Positions 18,057-26,560 of a stretch of DNA of 57,365 nt are shown one piece after another. The stretch lies in the NCBI GenBank assembly GCA_944388935.1, contig CALXKK010000011.1:1-57365 (forward strand), in the 5' to 3' direction. Each line of letters begins with the position of its first letter. Within the stretch, counting starts at the first letter, position 1. The stretch is from an uncultured Clostridia bacterium (GTDB lineage: Bacteria; Bacillota; Clostridia; TANB77; CAG-508). A program made the translations under genes and the position numbers. The notes beneath the pieces were generated by a model that was given only the letters and a program-made list of their open reading frames with translations, ran no database searches and was not told the origin of the DNA.

Positions 18057-18425
18057 TTATTTCTTTTTGCTTACTAATTTTCTAGGACCTTTTCTTGTAC
18101 GAGCATTAGTTTTTGTTCTTTGTCCTCTAACTGGAAGACCTCTTCTATGTCTTAATCCTCTGTAGCATCCTATTTCTGTAAGTCTTTTAATGTTTAATGC
18201 AACTTCTCTTCTTAAATCTCCTTCTAATAATAGATGGTTTGAGTCAATTGCTTTTCTAATTGCTTGTACTTGATCTTCTGTTAAATCTTTTACTCTAGTA
18301 TCTGGATTTACCTCAGCCTCTTTTAATAATTTTTGTGATGTTGAAAGACCAATACCATAAATATATGTTAATCCAACTTCTACTCTTTTTTCTCTAGGTA
18401 AATCAATTCCTGATATACGAGCCAT
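18057..18425 (-). CDS. rpsM: Small-subunit ribosomal protein S13
   Basis: Head protein of the 30S subunit that bridges to L5 and touches P-site tRNA with its tail. 122 residues. It begins [24 protein letters not shown]; a GIG helix-turn and the basic C-terminal [26 protein letters not shown] segment are complete. TTGGAGGTGCAATT precedes the start. A folded gap separates it from rpmJ upstream. Confidence 0.98.
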   Translation of the reverse strand: MARISGIDLPREKRVEVGLTYIYGIGLSTSQKLLKEAEVNPDTRVKDLTEDQVQAIRKAIDSNHLLLEGDLRREVALNIKRLTEIGCYRGLRHRRGLPVRGQRTKTNARTRKGPRKLVSKKK

Positions 18426-18474
18426 AATTGCACCTCCAAATTATTTGTTTTTTAAGTATTAAGATTTATATATG

Positions 18475-18541
18475 AACACAAATTTGATAAAGAGATATAA
18501 CTCTTCAGCCGCTACCATTTTTGTGCTTATACCGTAGGACT
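18475..18541 (-). other. Structured intergenic RNA between rpmJ and rpsM
   Basis: On the mRNA strand AGCACAAA (18520-18527) pairs with TTTGTGTT (18475-18482), using one G-U pair. The enclosed region holds AAGAG-TTATAT-CTCTT (18490-18505) and a GC-rich GGTAGCGGCTG stretch that can pair with the CCTAC just outside. The tract is GC-richer than its surroundings. No protein is encoded here. Confidence 0.45.
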
Positions 18542-18545
18542 TTTA

Positions 18546-18659
18546 CTATCCTTGTCTTTGTTTGTGTTTAGGGTTTTCACAAATAACTCTAACAACACCT
18601 TTTCTTTTAATAACCTTGCACTTTGGGCATATAGGTTTTACTGATGCTCTAACCTTCAT
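18546..18659 (-). CDS. rpmJ: Large-subunit ribosomal protein L36
   Basis: A 37-residue zinc-ribbon protein that binds 23S rRNA late in 50S assembly. The translation begins MKVRASVKP and carries C11-x2-C14, C27 and H32 as zinc ligands (CPKC ... VICENPKH), ending KQRQG. CAGGAGGTGTATCA lies just upstream of ATG 18659. It sits between infA and rpsM, the normal place, in the cysteine-containing form. Confidence 0.97.
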   Translation of the reverse strand: MKVRASVKPICPKCKVIKRKGVVRVICENPKHKQRQG

Positions 18660-18707
18660 TTGATACACCTCCTGTTATTACTCATATTTTTACATTTACT
18701 GAGCAAT

Positions 18708-18763
18708 TATGAAGCGTGAAATCAGATGTGTGGTTTAATACACATCTCATCTCACACTTCATA
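18708..18763 (-). other. Large hairpin between infA and rpmJ
   Basis: On the mRNA strand a 12-bp stem, TATGAAGTGTGA with TCACGCTTCATA (one U-G pair), is followed by a small internal loop. An 8-bp stem AGATGTGT / ACACATCT then closes an eight-base loop. No U tract follows, so it is not an ordinary terminator. The wobble pair forms only on the mRNA strand, which favours an RNA role. Confidence 0.6.
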
Positions 18764-18778
18764 CCTAAATAATAGGTT

Positions 18779-18997
18779 TTATTTAGCTCTCCATGTTATT
18801 CTTCCTCTATTTAAATCATATGGTGACAATTCTACTTTTACTTTATCTCCTGGTAATATTTTTATATAATTCATTCTAAGTTTTCCTGAAATATGAGCCA
18901 ATATTATATGTCCATTTTCAAGTTCAACCTTAAAATTTGTATTTGGTAAAGTTTCTACAACAATACCTTCTACTTCTATTACATCTTCCTTTGACAA
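18779..18997 (-). CDS. infA: Translation initiation factor IF-1
   Basis: Occupies the A site of the 30S subunit during initiation. Read from TTG 18997 the product is exactly 72 residues, the family length. It begins (M)[18 protein letters not shown] and ends [13 protein letters not shown]; the [23 protein letters not shown] segment is the OB-fold core. CAGGAGGGAATAAAT puts GGAGGG eight bases before TTG, so the TTG start is preferred over the longer frame opening at 19030. It lies after map in the usual order. Confidence 0.95.
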   Translation of the reverse strand: MSKEDVIEVEGIVVETLPNTNFKVELENGHIILAHISGKLRMNYIKILPGDKVKVELSPYDLNRGRITWRAK

Positions 18998-19058
18998 ATT
19001 TATTCCCTCCTGAATAATTTTATTTAACAATAAATAGCTAATATATTATACATCATAT

Positions 19059-19829
19059 TTACACTATAGTCAATATTTTTGGCTCTTTTTCTGTAATTAA
19101 AATTGTATTTTCATAGTGTGCAGCCCTTGTTCCATCTTCTGTTATAATTCCCCAACCATCATCTAGTTCAAGAATGTTTGGTTTACCGGCAATTACCATT
19201 GGCTCTATTGCTAATGTCATTCCAGGTTCTAGTCTTGGGCCTCTTCCTGCTCTTCCATAGTTTGGAATACCTGGATCTTCGTGCATTTCTCTTCCTATTC
19301 CATGTCCTTGAAATTCTCTAACTACAGAAAATCCATTTTTTTCGACATATTCACCAATAGCATGTGATATGTCTCCTAATCTAAATCCTTTTTTAGCATA
19401 TTTAATTCCTTCAAAAAAAGATTGTTTAGTTACATCTATTAATCTTTGACTTTCTTTATCGATTTTTCCAACAGCATAAGTCCTACAACAGTCGCCATTA
19501 AATCCATCTTTATATGCAACTAAATCTACACTTACTATATCTCCTTCTTTTAAGATTTCTCTTTTAGAAGGTATACCATGAATTACAACATCATTAACAG
19601 AACTACAAATACTTGCAGGAAAATCTGGAACACCGTCTATTCCACTTGGATAACCTTTTTCTGCTGGTATTGCTCCATTTTTTCTCATTGTTTCTTCTGC
19701 AATTCTATCTAATTCATATGTTGTAATTCCTGGTTTTATTGCTGCCTCGATAGCCTTTTGTGCTAAAAAGGCTACCCTACAAGCTTCTTTCATTTTTTCA
19801 ATTTCTTTTGGAGATTTTATATATATCAT
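19059..19829 (-). CDS. map: Methionine aminopeptidase, type I
   Basis: Removes the initiator Met from new proteins using two metal ions. 256 residues, all core. Visible metal and catalytic residues are His in CSSVNDVVIHGIP (about 80), Asp in VSVDLVAYKDGFNGDCCRTYAVG (two ligands, about 97-108), His in GHGIGREMHEDP (about 172) and Glu in AIEPMV (about 205). It lies 14 bases after adk, an arrangement common in Firmicutes. Confidence 0.97.
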   Translation of the reverse strand: MIYIKSPKEIEKMKEACRVAFLAQKAIEAAIKPGITTYELDRIAEETMRKNGAIPAEKGYPSGIDGVPDFPASICSSVNDVVIHGIPSKREILKEGDIVSVDLVAYKDGFNGDCCRTYAVGKIDKESQRLIDVTKQSFFEGIKYAKKGFRLGDISHAIGEYVEKNGFSVVREFQGHGIGREMHEDPGIPNYGRAGRGPRLEPGMTLAIEPMVIAGKPNILELDDGWGIITEDGTRAAHYENTILITEKEPKILTIV

Positions 19830-19843
19830 TTTATATTACTTCC

Positions 19844-20509
19844 TTATCTATTTGCTTTATAATTTTCCAACCATTCGCTTATCATTTCTTTTGTAATATT
19901 TACATTTGCATGTAATTGTACTCTATATAATAATTTCTTTTTTTCATAATATTCTATAAGTTCTTTTGATTGTTCATGATATACTCTAAGTCTTTCTGTT
20001 ATTGTTTCTTCGTTGTCATCTTTTCTTTGAATTAATTCGCTTCCACAAACATCACATATACCCTCTACTTTTGGCTTTTTATATTCCAAATTATAAATTG
20101 CTCCACATTCCTTATTTGAACAAATTCTTCTCTTTGTGGTTCTATATATTATATCTTCATCTGGAATATCTAAAAATATTACTAAATCAACTTTTTGATT
20201 TTGTTCTTCCAACATTTTGTCTAAAGCTTCTGCTTGCTTTTTATTTCTAGGAAATCCATCAAATACAACTCCATTAGAGCCTTCAAATTCATGCATTTTC
20301 CCTTTTAACATATTTATTGTTATTTCATCTGGTACTAAATTACCTTTATCCATATATTCTTGTGCTTTTTTTCCTAATTCTGTTCCATTTTTTATTTCTT
20401 CTCTAAACATATCTCCTGTTGCAATATGTCCCATATTTTGTGTCTTTTCAAATAAATTTGATACTGTTCCTTTACCACTACCTGGTCCACCAAGTAAAAC
20501 AATATTCAT
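19844..20509 (-). CDS. adk: Adenylate kinase
   Basis: Balances ATP, ADP and AMP. The start is taken at ATG 20509 (MNIVLLGGPGSGKGT) behind GGAG, giving 221 residues; GTG 20518 overlaps that site. The P-loop is GGPGSGKGT at 7-15, the AMP-binding region ATGDMFREE about 30, and FDGFPRNKKQAEAL about 83-96. The LID carries four cysteines (CSNKECGAIY ... CDVCGS) of the zinc-binding form typical of Gram-positives. Two strong hairpins fill the gap between secY and this gene. Confidence 0.97.
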   Translation of the reverse strand: MNIVLLGGPGSGKGTVSNLFEKTQNMGHIATGDMFREEIKNGTELGKKAQEYMDKGNLVPDEITINMLKGKMHEFEGSNGVVFDGFPRNKKQAEALDKMLEEQNQKVDLVIFLDIPDEDIIYRTTKRRICSNKECGAIYNLEYKKPKVEGICDVCGSELIQRKDDNEETITERLRVYHEQSKELIEYYEKKKLLYRVQLHANVNITKEMISEWLENYKANR

Positions 20510-20535
20510 TTTCGTCACTCCAATCTTATCTTAAG

Positions 20536-20591
20536 CAATTATTATTTTTTAAATATATATGTTAAAGTATATATTTAAAAAATAATAATTG
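20536..20591 (-). other. 24-bp perfect AT-rich inverted repeat before adk
   Basis: Arms CAATTATTATTTTTTAAATATATA-type (20536-20559 and 20568-20591) are perfectly complementary around an eight-base loop. The 3' flank on the mRNA strand is GCTTAAG, not U-rich, so it is not a canonical terminator. It may protect, process or insulate adk mRNA. Confidence 0.65.
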
Positions 20592-20596
20592 ACCAT

Positions 20597-20632
20597 GGGC
20601 ACGACTGCAGCATAACTCCGTCCGTCGTACCC
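20597..20632 (-). other. GC-rich hairpin between secY and adk
   Basis: On the mRNA strand GGGTACGAC pairs with GTCGTGCCC, nine bp including one U-G pair that exists only in that sense. Four more pairs are possible outside a bulged A. The 18-base loop contains GGACGGAG. It stacks directly ahead of the AT-rich hairpin. Confidence 0.55.
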
Positions 20633-20646
20633 TGATACAATAAATT

Positions 20647-21969
20647 TTATTCTAAGAATCCCTTGTAATGTCTCATTACTAATTGTGATTCTAATTGTTG
20701 AACTGTCTCTAATGCAACACCAACTATAATAAGTATAGATGTTCCTCCAAATGCTACATTTAAGTTTGTAAATCTCATAAACATTGGAAGTATAGCTATA
20801 AGTGCTAAGAATAGACCACCAAATAATGTTAATTTGGTAAGCACTGATGATAAATATTCTGTAGTTGGTTTTCCTGCTCTTATTCCTGGTATAAATCCAC
20901 CATTTTTCTTAATATTTGCTGAAACCTCTGCTGGGTTAAATGTTGCATATATATAGAAAAATGTAAATCCTACTATCAATAATAAGTAAACTATTGCATT
21001 TGCTATTGTATATCCAATTGCTACATTTGAACTTGATGTAGCTATTGAGAAATTATATATTACATTCCAAAATCCTGTATGTGACGCAATACTTGGATCA
21101 AAAATTTGAATTATCATTGCTGGGAACGTCATGAATGATGATGCAAATATTATTGGCATAACTCCTGCCATTGCTATTTTTAATGGTATATATGTGTTTT
21201 GTGCTCCCATCATTTTTCTTCCAACAACTTTCTTAGCATATTGTACCGGAATTCTTCTTTCAGCTTGTTGTATAAATACAACTGCTGTAACTAAGATTAA
21301 TGCTCCTATTACAATTGCTAAAGCAACTAATAATCCAGTTGTACTAAATCCAGATTCAGTCATTATTAATGACCAAATTGAACTTACTGCACTTGGTAAT
21401 CTTGATACAATACCAATAAAGATAATCATTGAAACACCATTTCCAATTCCTTTATTAGTAATTTGGTCACCAATCCACATAAGTAATGCTGTACCTGCCA
21501 TAAGACCTGTTACAACTAATACTCCTGATAATATTCCTGAATCTACGAATATTCCTTGTGATTTGTATGATAAATATAATCCTACACCTTCTATTAATGC
21601 AAGTAAAATTGAAAGTGCCTTTGTATATTTATCTATTTTTTGTTTTCCAACTTCTCCACCTTCCTTAGTTAATCTTTCTAATGAAGGTATTATCATTGTT
21701 AATAATTGTATAACAATTGAAGCTGTAATATATGGTGTTACTGACATTGCAAATATTGAAAATCTAGAAAATGCTCCTCCAGAGATTATATCTATTAATC
21801 CTGTAAGGCCATTTCCAGCTGATTGCATAGCATTTTGAATCTGTACCAAGTCTACACCTGGAACAGTTATAAAACATCCTAACCTAAATACTATAATCAA
21901 TACTAATGTGTATAATAATCTTTTTCTTACTTCAGGTGTCTTTAATGCATTTTTTATAGTTTTAAACAA
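20647..21969 (-). CDS. secY: Protein translocase subunit SecY
   Basis: Channel-forming subunit of the Sec translocon in the cytoplasmic membrane. 440 residues with ten membrane segments. It begins (M)FKTIKNALKTPEVRKRLLYT and ends HYKGFLE, as in family members. The start is TTG 21969, placed immediately after the rplO stop codon (TAG TTG), with AGAGGTGATT inside rplO as ribosome-binding site, so translation is coupled. The partner SecE is encoded at 55903-56253. Standard spc-operon place between rplO and adk. Confidence 0.97.
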   Translation of the reverse strand: MFKTIKNALKTPEVRKRLLYTLVLIIVFRLGCFITVPGVDLVQIQNAMQSAGNGLTGLIDIISGGAFSRFSIFAMSVTPYITASIVIQLLTMIIPSLERLTKEGGEVGKQKIDKYTKALSILLALIEGVGLYLSYKSQGIFVDSGILSGVLVVTGLMAGTALLMWIGDQITNKGIGNGVSMIIFIGIVSRLPSAVSSIWSLIMTESGFSTTGLLVALAIVIGALILVTAVVFIQQAERRIPVQYAKKVVGRKMMGAQNTYIPLKIAMAGVMPIIFASSFMTFPAMIIQIFDPSIASHTGFWNVIYNFSIATSSSNVAIGYTIANAIVYLLLIVGFTFFYIYATFNPAEVSANIKKNGGFIPGIRAGKPTTEYLSSVLTKLTLFGGLFLALIAILPMFMRFTNLNVAFGGTSILIIVGVALETVQQLESQLVMRHYKGFLE

Positions 21970-22404
21970 CTAAATCACCTCTATCTTTCCTCCTGCTGCT
22001 TCTATTTTTTCTGCAGCTGCTTTTGTAAATCTCTTTGCTTTAACAGTTAACTTTTTCTCTAAATTTCCTGTAGCTATTACTACTATTCCATCATTTATTT
22101 TTCCTATAATTCCTTCTGCTAATAAGCTTTCTGCAGTAACTTCAGTTGCTTCGCTCTTATTTAACATTGTTAAAGTTACTTCTGTGTATTTTTTAGCATG
22201 AATGTTAGTGAATCCTCTTTTTGGAAGTCTTCTATATAAAGGTGTTTGACCTCCTTCGAATCCTCTTCTAACTCCACCGCCAGATCTTGCTTTTTGTCCT
22301 TTATGTCCTTTTCCAGATGTTTTTCCAAGACCTGAACCAATACCACGACCTAATCTTTTTCTCTTAACTCTTACGTTTGCTGGTCCTAATTCTCCTAATT
22401 GCAT
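21970..22404 (-). CDS. rplO: Large-subunit ribosomal protein L15
   Basis: Late-assembly 50S protein with a long basic N-terminal extension. 144 residues. It begins [21 protein letters not shown]; then come [20 protein letters not shown] (about 22-41) and a C-terminal [19 protein letters not shown]. It starts only 37 bases after the rpsE stop, leaving no room for rpmD (L30), which normally lies here. Directly abuts secY. Confidence 0.97.
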   Translation of the reverse strand: MQLGELGPANVRVKRKRLGRGIGSGLGKTSGKGHKGQKARSGGGVRRGFEGGQTPLYRRLPKRGFTNIHAKKYTEVTLTMLNKSEATEVTAESLLAEGIIGKINDGIVVIATGNLEKKLTVKAKRFTKAAAEKIEAAGGKIEVI

Positions 22405-22441
22405 TTCTTCAATTGCACCTCCTTAAAATTTGATAATACTA

Positions 22442-22933
22442 TTATAATATATCAGAAACTTTTTTTCCTCTTTTTTTAGCAATTTGTTCTACTGTTCTCA
22501 TATTTTCTAATCCATTCATTGTTGCATACACAACATTTCTTGGATTATTTGTACCAAGAACTTTAGTTTTAATATCTTTGTATCCAGCTAATTCTAATAC
22601 AGCTCTTGCACTTCCTCCTGCAATAACTCCAGAACCTTGTACAGCTGGTTTTAACATTACTCTTGCACTTCCGAATTTTCCTATAAATTCGTGAGGGATT
22701 GTTGTTCCAACTACTGGTACTTCTATTAGATTTTTTCTAGCATCATCAATTGCTTTTTTTATTGCATCAGGTACTTCTGCTGCCTTTCCATTTCCAACAC
22801 CAACGTGTCCGTTTCCGTCACCAACAACTACTAAAGCACTAAATCTAAAAGTTCTACCACCTTTAACAACTTTAGCAACTCTATTTATTGCAACAACTTT
22901 CTCTTTTAATTCAACTGCATTTTCTTCTTGCAT
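22442..22933 (-). CDS. rpsE: Small-subunit ribosomal protein S5
   Basis: Shapes the mRNA entry and decoding fidelity of the 30S subunit. 163 residues. Blocks seen are [35 protein letters not shown] (about 14-48), [20 protein letters not shown] (about 83-102) and the [21 protein letters not shown]-binding turn. AAGGAGGA precedes the start. Between rplR and rplO. Confidence 0.98.
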   Translation of the reverse strand: MQEENAVELKEKVVAINRVAKVVKGGRTFRFSALVVVGDGNGHVGVGNGKAAEVPDAIKKAIDDARKNLIEVPVVGTTIPHEFIGKFGSARVMLKPAVQGSGVIAGGSARAVLELAGYKDIKTKVLGTNNPRNVVYATMNGLENMRTVEQIAKKRGKKVSDIL

Positions 22934-22975
22934 CGGTTTTCTTTCCTCCTTTTCTTTTTGAATATATTTACTCTT

Positions 22976-23335
22976 TTAGAAGTTTAATCCACCATTTCTT
23001 GCAGCTTCTGCTAATTCTTTAACAACACCATGATAGATATATCCACCTCTATCAAAAACAACATCTTTTATATTCTTTTCTAATGCTCTTTTTGCTATAA
23101 GTGCTCCAACTTCTTTTGCTGCTTCTTTATTTGAATATTTAGTTTTTACTTCTTTATCTAATGTAGAAGCTGAAACTAAAGTATTTCCAGCGACATCATC
23201 AATTACTTGTGCATATATATTTGTATTACTTCTATATACACATAGTCTTGGGCATTCAGCTGTTCCACTTATTTTTCTACGAACACGAGCATGTCTTCTT
23301 GCTCTTTCCATTTTTCTGTCTGTTTTTGTAATCAC
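22976..23335 (-). CDS. rplR: Large-subunit ribosomal protein L18
   Basis: Brings 5S rRNA to the 50S subunit together with L5. 119 residues from GTG 23335, which has GGAGAGAG at proper distance and gives the family start [41 protein letters not shown] and the C-terminal [26 protein letters not shown] are typical. Placed between rplF and rpsE. Confidence 0.97.
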   Translation of the reverse strand: MITKTDRKMERARRHARVRRKISGTAECPRLCVYRSNTNIYAQVIDDVAGNTLVSASTLDKEVKTKYSNKEAAKEVGALIAKRALEKNIKDVVFDRGGYIYHGVVKELAEAARNGGLNF

Positions 23336-23396
23336 TTTTCTCTCTCCTTTCCATATAAAAATATCTTTATGAAAATTCTTTATTCTAATTTAAATT

Positions 23397-23936
23397 TTAT
23401 TTTTTACCAGCTTTACCTTCCTTACGTCTGATAACTTCATAATCATATTTAATACCTTTTCCACCATAAACTTCTGGTACTCTTTTAGATCTAACAACTG
23501 CTGCTGTTTGACCAACTAATTCTTTATCTATTCCTCTAACAACTATTGTGTTTGCATCTGGAACATCAAATGTGATTCCTGCTGGAGCTTCGAAAATTAC
23601 TGGGTGTGAATAACCTAAAGTTAAGTTTAAGTTATTTCCTTGTTTTTGTACTCTATAACCTACACCATTAATTTGTAATGTTTTTGTAAATTCGTGTTCT
23701 ACTCCTTCAATCATGTTTTTTATTAAAGTTCTTGTTAATCCATGTAAACCTTTGTTAAAGTTATTATCATCTGGTCTTGTTACTTTAATAACGTTATCTT
23801 CTACAGTAACTGTTATATTTTTATGAATATCTCTTTCTAATGTTCCTTTTGGTCCTTTTACAGTTATATGATTACCGTCTAATTTAACTTCAACACCTTC
23901 TGGTATTGTAATAGGCGCGTTTCCTATTCTTGACAT
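23397..23936 (-). CDS. rplF: Large-subunit ribosomal protein L6
   Basis: Sits at the base of the L7/L12 stalk near the GTPase centre. 179 residues with the two repeated L6 folds. It begins MSRIGNAPITIPEGVEV; the C-terminal signature RVPEVYGGKGIKYDYEVIRRKEGKAGKK is intact. GAAGGAGGGAAAAAGGAA precedes ATG 23936. The 99-base gap to rpsH upstream holds two hairpins. Confidence 0.98.
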   Translation of the reverse strand: MSRIGNAPITIPEGVEVKLDGNHITVKGPKGTLERDIHKNITVTVEDNVIKVTRPDDNNFNKGLHGLTRTLIKNMIEGVEHEFTKTLQINGVGYRVQKQGNNLNLTLGYSHPVIFEAPAGITFDVPDANTIVVRGIDKELVGQTAAVVRSKRVPEVYGGKGIKYDYEVIRRKEGKAGKK

Positions 23937-23966
23937 TTCCTTTTTCCCTCCTTCTTGTCTTTTATC

Positions 23967-24030
23967 TGATTACAATGCGTTTCTTCGCATTGTATCCTGA
24001 ATCTGTAACAGGCAGAGCCTTAACAGCTTC
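23967..24030 (-). other. Tandem hairpins between rpsH and rplF
   Basis: On the mRNA strand the first hairpin (23999-24030) has GAAgCTGT / ACAGaTTC arms around AGGC-TCT-GCCT. The second (23971-23994) has a perfect nine-bp stem TACAATGCG / CGCATTGTA with an AAGAAA loop. They occupy most of the gap and end about 30 bases before the rplF start. Confidence 0.6.
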
Positions 24031-24035
24031 AAGAA

Positions 24036-24434
24036 TTACCAAATATATGCTAAAACTTCTCCTCCAAGATTTTCTTTTCTTGCTTCTTTATCTGTTTTAA
24101 TTCCTTTTGATGTAGAAATTAAAGCTATTCCTAAACCATTTAAAACTTTTGGTAATTTTTCAGCAGAAGCATATACTCTTAATCCTGGTTTACTTATTCT
24201 TTTTATTCCAGCTATAACTTTAGCTCCGTTTTCATCATATTTTAAAGCGATTCTTAATATTCCTTGATTTTCGTTTTCTATTTCTTCAACAGATTTAATA
24301 TATCCTTCATTATATAATATATCTGCTATTGATTTCTTCATTTTTGATGCAGGAACATCAACTGTTTTATGCTTTGCAGCACTTGCATTTCTAATTCTTG
24401 TTAACATATCTGCTATTGGATCTGTAGTATTCAC
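24036..24434 (-). CDS. rpsH: Small-subunit ribosomal protein S8
   Basis: Central-domain 16S rRNA binder; in E. coli it represses the spc operon by binding its mRNA. 132 residues. It begins [17 protein letters not shown]; the C-terminal domain has [26 protein letters not shown] and ends EVLAYIW, as in the family. GGAGGGAAACTTA lies just upstream. Located 25 bases after the S14 gene. Confidence 0.98.
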   Translation of the reverse strand: MNTTDPIADMLTRIRNASAAKHKTVDVPASKMKKSIADILYNEGYIKSVEEIENENQGILRIALKYDENGAKVIAGIKRISKPGLRVYASAEKLPKVLNGLGIALISTSKGIKTDKEARKENLGGEVLAYIW

Positions 24435-24459
24435 TTAAGTTTCCCTCCTTTTTTATCTT

Positions 24460-24645
24460 CTACCAACTTGCTTTTTTAACACCTGGGATTTCTCCTTTAT
24501 GTGCTAATTCTCTAAAGCAAACACGGCAAATTCCATATTTTCTAATATATCCATGTGGTCTTCCACATATTTTACATCTATTATATTCTCTTGTAGCATA
24601 TTTTTGTGGTTTTTGTTGTTTAACTTTTAAAGATTTTTTAGCCAT
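24460..24645 (-). CDS. rpsN: Small-subunit ribosomal protein S14, zinc (type Z)
   Basis: Head protein of the 30S subunit. 61 residues, the short zinc-containing form. CKIC at 24-27 and CRVC at 40-43 bind zinc; around them are [12 protein letters not shown] and the C-terminal [18 protein letters not shown]. The zinc type is typical for Gram-positives. It follows rplE after 20 bases. Confidence 0.98.
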   Translation of the reverse strand: MAKKSLKVKQQKPQKYATREYNRCKICGRPHGYIRKYGICRVCFRELAHKGEIPGVKKASW

Positions 24646-24665
24646 ATTAATCTCCTTTCTTTAGA

Positions 24666-25205
24666 CTAATTTTTGAATGGCATACCTAGAAGTTTTAATA
24701 ATTCCTTTCCTTCTTCGTCTGTTTTTGCTGTTGTAACAAAAATAATATCCATTCCTCTTAATTTATCTACTTTATCATATTCAATTTCTGGGAATATTAA
24801 TTGTTCTTTAACACCCATTGAGAAATTTCCTCTACCATCAAATGAATTAGCAGAAATTCCTCTGAAATCTCTTATTCTTGGCATAGCAACATTAAATAAT
24901 TTGTATGCAAAATCATACATTTTTCCTCTTCTTAATGTTACTTTACATCCAACATTAACTCCCTCTCTTAATTTAAAAGCAGCTATTGATTTTCTTGCTT
25001 TTGTTACTATTGGTTTTTGTCCTGTAATAATAGATAAATCATTCATAGCATTGTCTAATGATTTTGGATTATCTTTAATATCTCCAAGACCAATATTTAT
25101 AACAATTTTATCTAGTTTTGGAACTTCCATTATTGACTTATAATTAAATTTTTTCATCATTGCTGGAACTATTTCTTTTTCATATTGTTCTCTTAATTTT
25201 TCCAT
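24666..25205 (-). CDS. rplE: Large-subunit ribosomal protein L5
   Basis: Anchors 5S rRNA and bridges to S13. 179 residues. [37 protein letters not shown] and [20 protein letters not shown] with [17 protein letters not shown] are family blocks. AAAGGAGGATTTG precedes the start. Between rplX and the S14 gene as expected. Confidence 0.98.
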   Translation of the reverse strand: MEKLREQYEKEIVPAMMKKFNYKSIMEVPKLDKIVINIGLGDIKDNPKSLDNAMNDLSIITGQKPIVTKARKSIAAFKLREGVNVGCKVTLRRGKMYDFAYKLFNVAMPRIRDFRGISANSFDGRGNFSMGVKEQLIFPEIEYDKVDKLRGMDIIFVTTAKTDEEGKELLKLLGMPFKN

Positions 25206-25232
25206 CAGGATACAAATCCTCCTTTCCTAAAA

Positions 25233-25541
25233 TTATTTTAATTCTGCATTACATTTTTTACATACACGAACTTTTTTGTCGTCTTCAACTTTATATGCTA
25301 TTCTTGTTACTTTTCCGCATTTTGGGCAAATTACACCAACAATACTGCTATGTACTGGATATTCTGATGGTATAATTCCTCCTTCTTCACCTTGTTTTCT
25401 TGGTTTTACATGTTTCTTTCTGATATTAACTCCTTTAACAACTATTTTTTGTGTCTTTGGAATTACTTCTAATACTTCGCCTGTTTTACCTTTATCATTT
25501 CCAGATAAAACTTTAACTGTATCACCTTTTTTTATTCTCAT
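25233..25541 (-). CDS. rplX: Large-subunit ribosomal protein L24
   Basis: Early 50S assembly initiator near the tunnel exit. The start is ATG 25541 (MRIKKGDTVKVLSGNDKGKTGEV) with AAAGGAGGAGA upstream, giving 102 residues. The longer frame to 25601 runs through a hairpin and is not used. The KOW motif fills the N-terminus. The C-terminal third carries CPKC and CKKC, a zinc-ribbon present in many Firmicute L24s. Two hairpins precede it. Confidence 0.97.
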   Translation of the reverse strand: MRIKKGDTVKVLSGNDKGKTGEVLEVIPKTQKIVVKGVNIRKKHVKPRKQGEEGGIIPSEYPVHSSIVGVICPKCGKVTRIAYKVEDDKKVRVCKKCNAELK

Positions 25542-25591
25542 TATAGGATTCTCCTCCTTTTCTACAATTTTTGCTTTTATCTTAAGGTTTA

Positions 25592-25660
25592 CAAAAATCA
25601 TGAAATGATTTTTGCATCTTTAATTTGTAGCATTTCAAAATATCGCAGATATTTTGAAAT
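25592..25660 (-). other. Two hairpins between rplN and rplX
   Basis: A 13-bp perfect stem ATTTCAAAATATC / GATATTTTGAAAT with a three-base loop (25632-25660), then a nine-bp stem CAAAAATCA / TGATTTTTG (25592-25614) on the mRNA strand. The second hairpin ends about 50 bases before the rplX start. Confidence 0.65.
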
Positions 25661-25667
25661 TAACAAC

Positions 25668-26036
25668 TTAAAGAACCTCTGGAGCTAATGATAAAATTTT
25701 CATATAATTTTTATCTCTTAACTCTCTTGCAACAGGTCCAAATATACGTGTTCCTCTTGGATTTCCATCATCTTTAATAAGTACTGCTGCATTTTCATCA
25801 AATCTTACATATGAACCATCTGCTCTTTTTGTAGGTTTCTTTGTTCTTACTACTACTGCTTTAACAACATCACCTTTTTTTACTTGTCCTCCAGGTATTG
25901 CTGTTTTTACAGAAGCTACTATAACATCACCTATTTTAGCATATTTTCTATATGAACCACCTAAACATCTAATGCACATAATCTCTCTTGCACCAGTGTT
26001 ATCAGCAACTTTTAATATAGTTTGTTGTTGTACCAT
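25668..26036 (-). CDS. rplN: Large-subunit ribosomal protein L14
   Basis: Contacts 16S rRNA at an inter-subunit bridge. 122 residues, complete. It begins [45 protein letters not shown] and [32 protein letters not shown] are the signatures. GGAGGTACTAATTAAC lies just upstream. Between rpsQ and rplX. Confidence 0.98.
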   Translation of the reverse strand: MVQQQTILKVADNTGAREIMCIRCLGGSYRKYAKIGDVIVASVKTAIPGGQVKKGDVVKAVVVRTKKPTKRADGSYVRFDENAAVLIKDDGNPRGTRIFGPVARELRDKNYMKILSLAPEVL

Positions 26037-26074
26037 GTTAATTAGTACCTCCTTTTCTCTATTATAAGTTTAAG

Positions 26075-26338
26075 TTATTTTATAACTGCTTTTTCCATAA
26101 CTTCAACTAATCTCCATCTCTTGTCTTTAGAAAGTGGTCTAGTTTCCATTACTCTTACTTTATCTCCAATTTGACATTCGTTCTTTTCGTCATGAGCTTT
26201 TAATTTATATGTTTTCTTAACGAATTTTCCATATTTTTTATGTTTTTCACTAGTTTCAACTGCAACAACTATTGTTTTATCCATTTTATTAGATATAACT
26301 GTTCCAACTAAAACTTTACGAAGATTTCTTTCTTCCAT
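26075..26338 (-). CDS. rpsQ: Small-subunit ribosomal protein S17
   Basis: OB-fold protein binding the 5' domain of 16S rRNA. 87 residues. [22 protein letters not shown] at the N-terminus, [19 protein letters not shown] in the middle and [26 protein letters not shown] at the end are typical. It is 15 bases after rpmC. Confidence 0.98.
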   Translation of the reverse strand: MEERNLRKVLVGTVISNKMDKTIVVAVETSEKHKKYGKFVKKTYKLKAHDEKNECQIGDKVRVMETRPLSKDKRWRLVEVMEKAVIK

Positions 26339-26353
26339 TAGAACTTCTCCTTT

Positions 26354-26560
26354 CTAAGCATTTTTGCTTTCAGCTATTTTTCTCTCTGTTAAAACTGTAT
26401 TAATTCTTGCTATGTCTTTTCTTACTTCTTTTATTCTCATTGGATTATCTAATCCATGTGTAGCTAAACTAAATCTTAATTTGAATAATTCTGTTTTTAA
26501 TTCAGATAATTCTTTTTCTAGTTCTGGTGAAGACATTTCTTTTATCTTATTAATCTTCAT
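26354..26560 (-). CDS. rpmC: Large-subunit ribosomal protein L29
   Basis: Two-helix protein at the tunnel exit where signal recognition particle and trigger factor dock. The start is ATG 26560 ([18 protein letters not shown]), giving 68 residues. It overlaps the 3' end of rplP by 11 bases, and its ribosome-binding site GGTGGGTGAT lies inside rpl[39 protein letters not shown] is the full family core in shorter pieces. Translation is probably coupled to rplP. Confidence 0.96.
   Translation of the reverse strand: MKINKIKEMSSPELEKELSELKTELFKLRFSLATHGLDNPMRIKEVRKDIARINTVLTERKIAESKNA

Noticed and set aside
20592..20620. A 12-codon frame (ATG CTG CAG ...) inside the secY-adk hairpins
   Set aside because: GGAG is just two bases before ATG and the frame ends in AT-rich repeat sequence. 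Likely chance.
21131..21838. Plus-strand frame of 235 codons opposite secY
   Set aside because: Antisense shadow of secY; no start signal or known domain.
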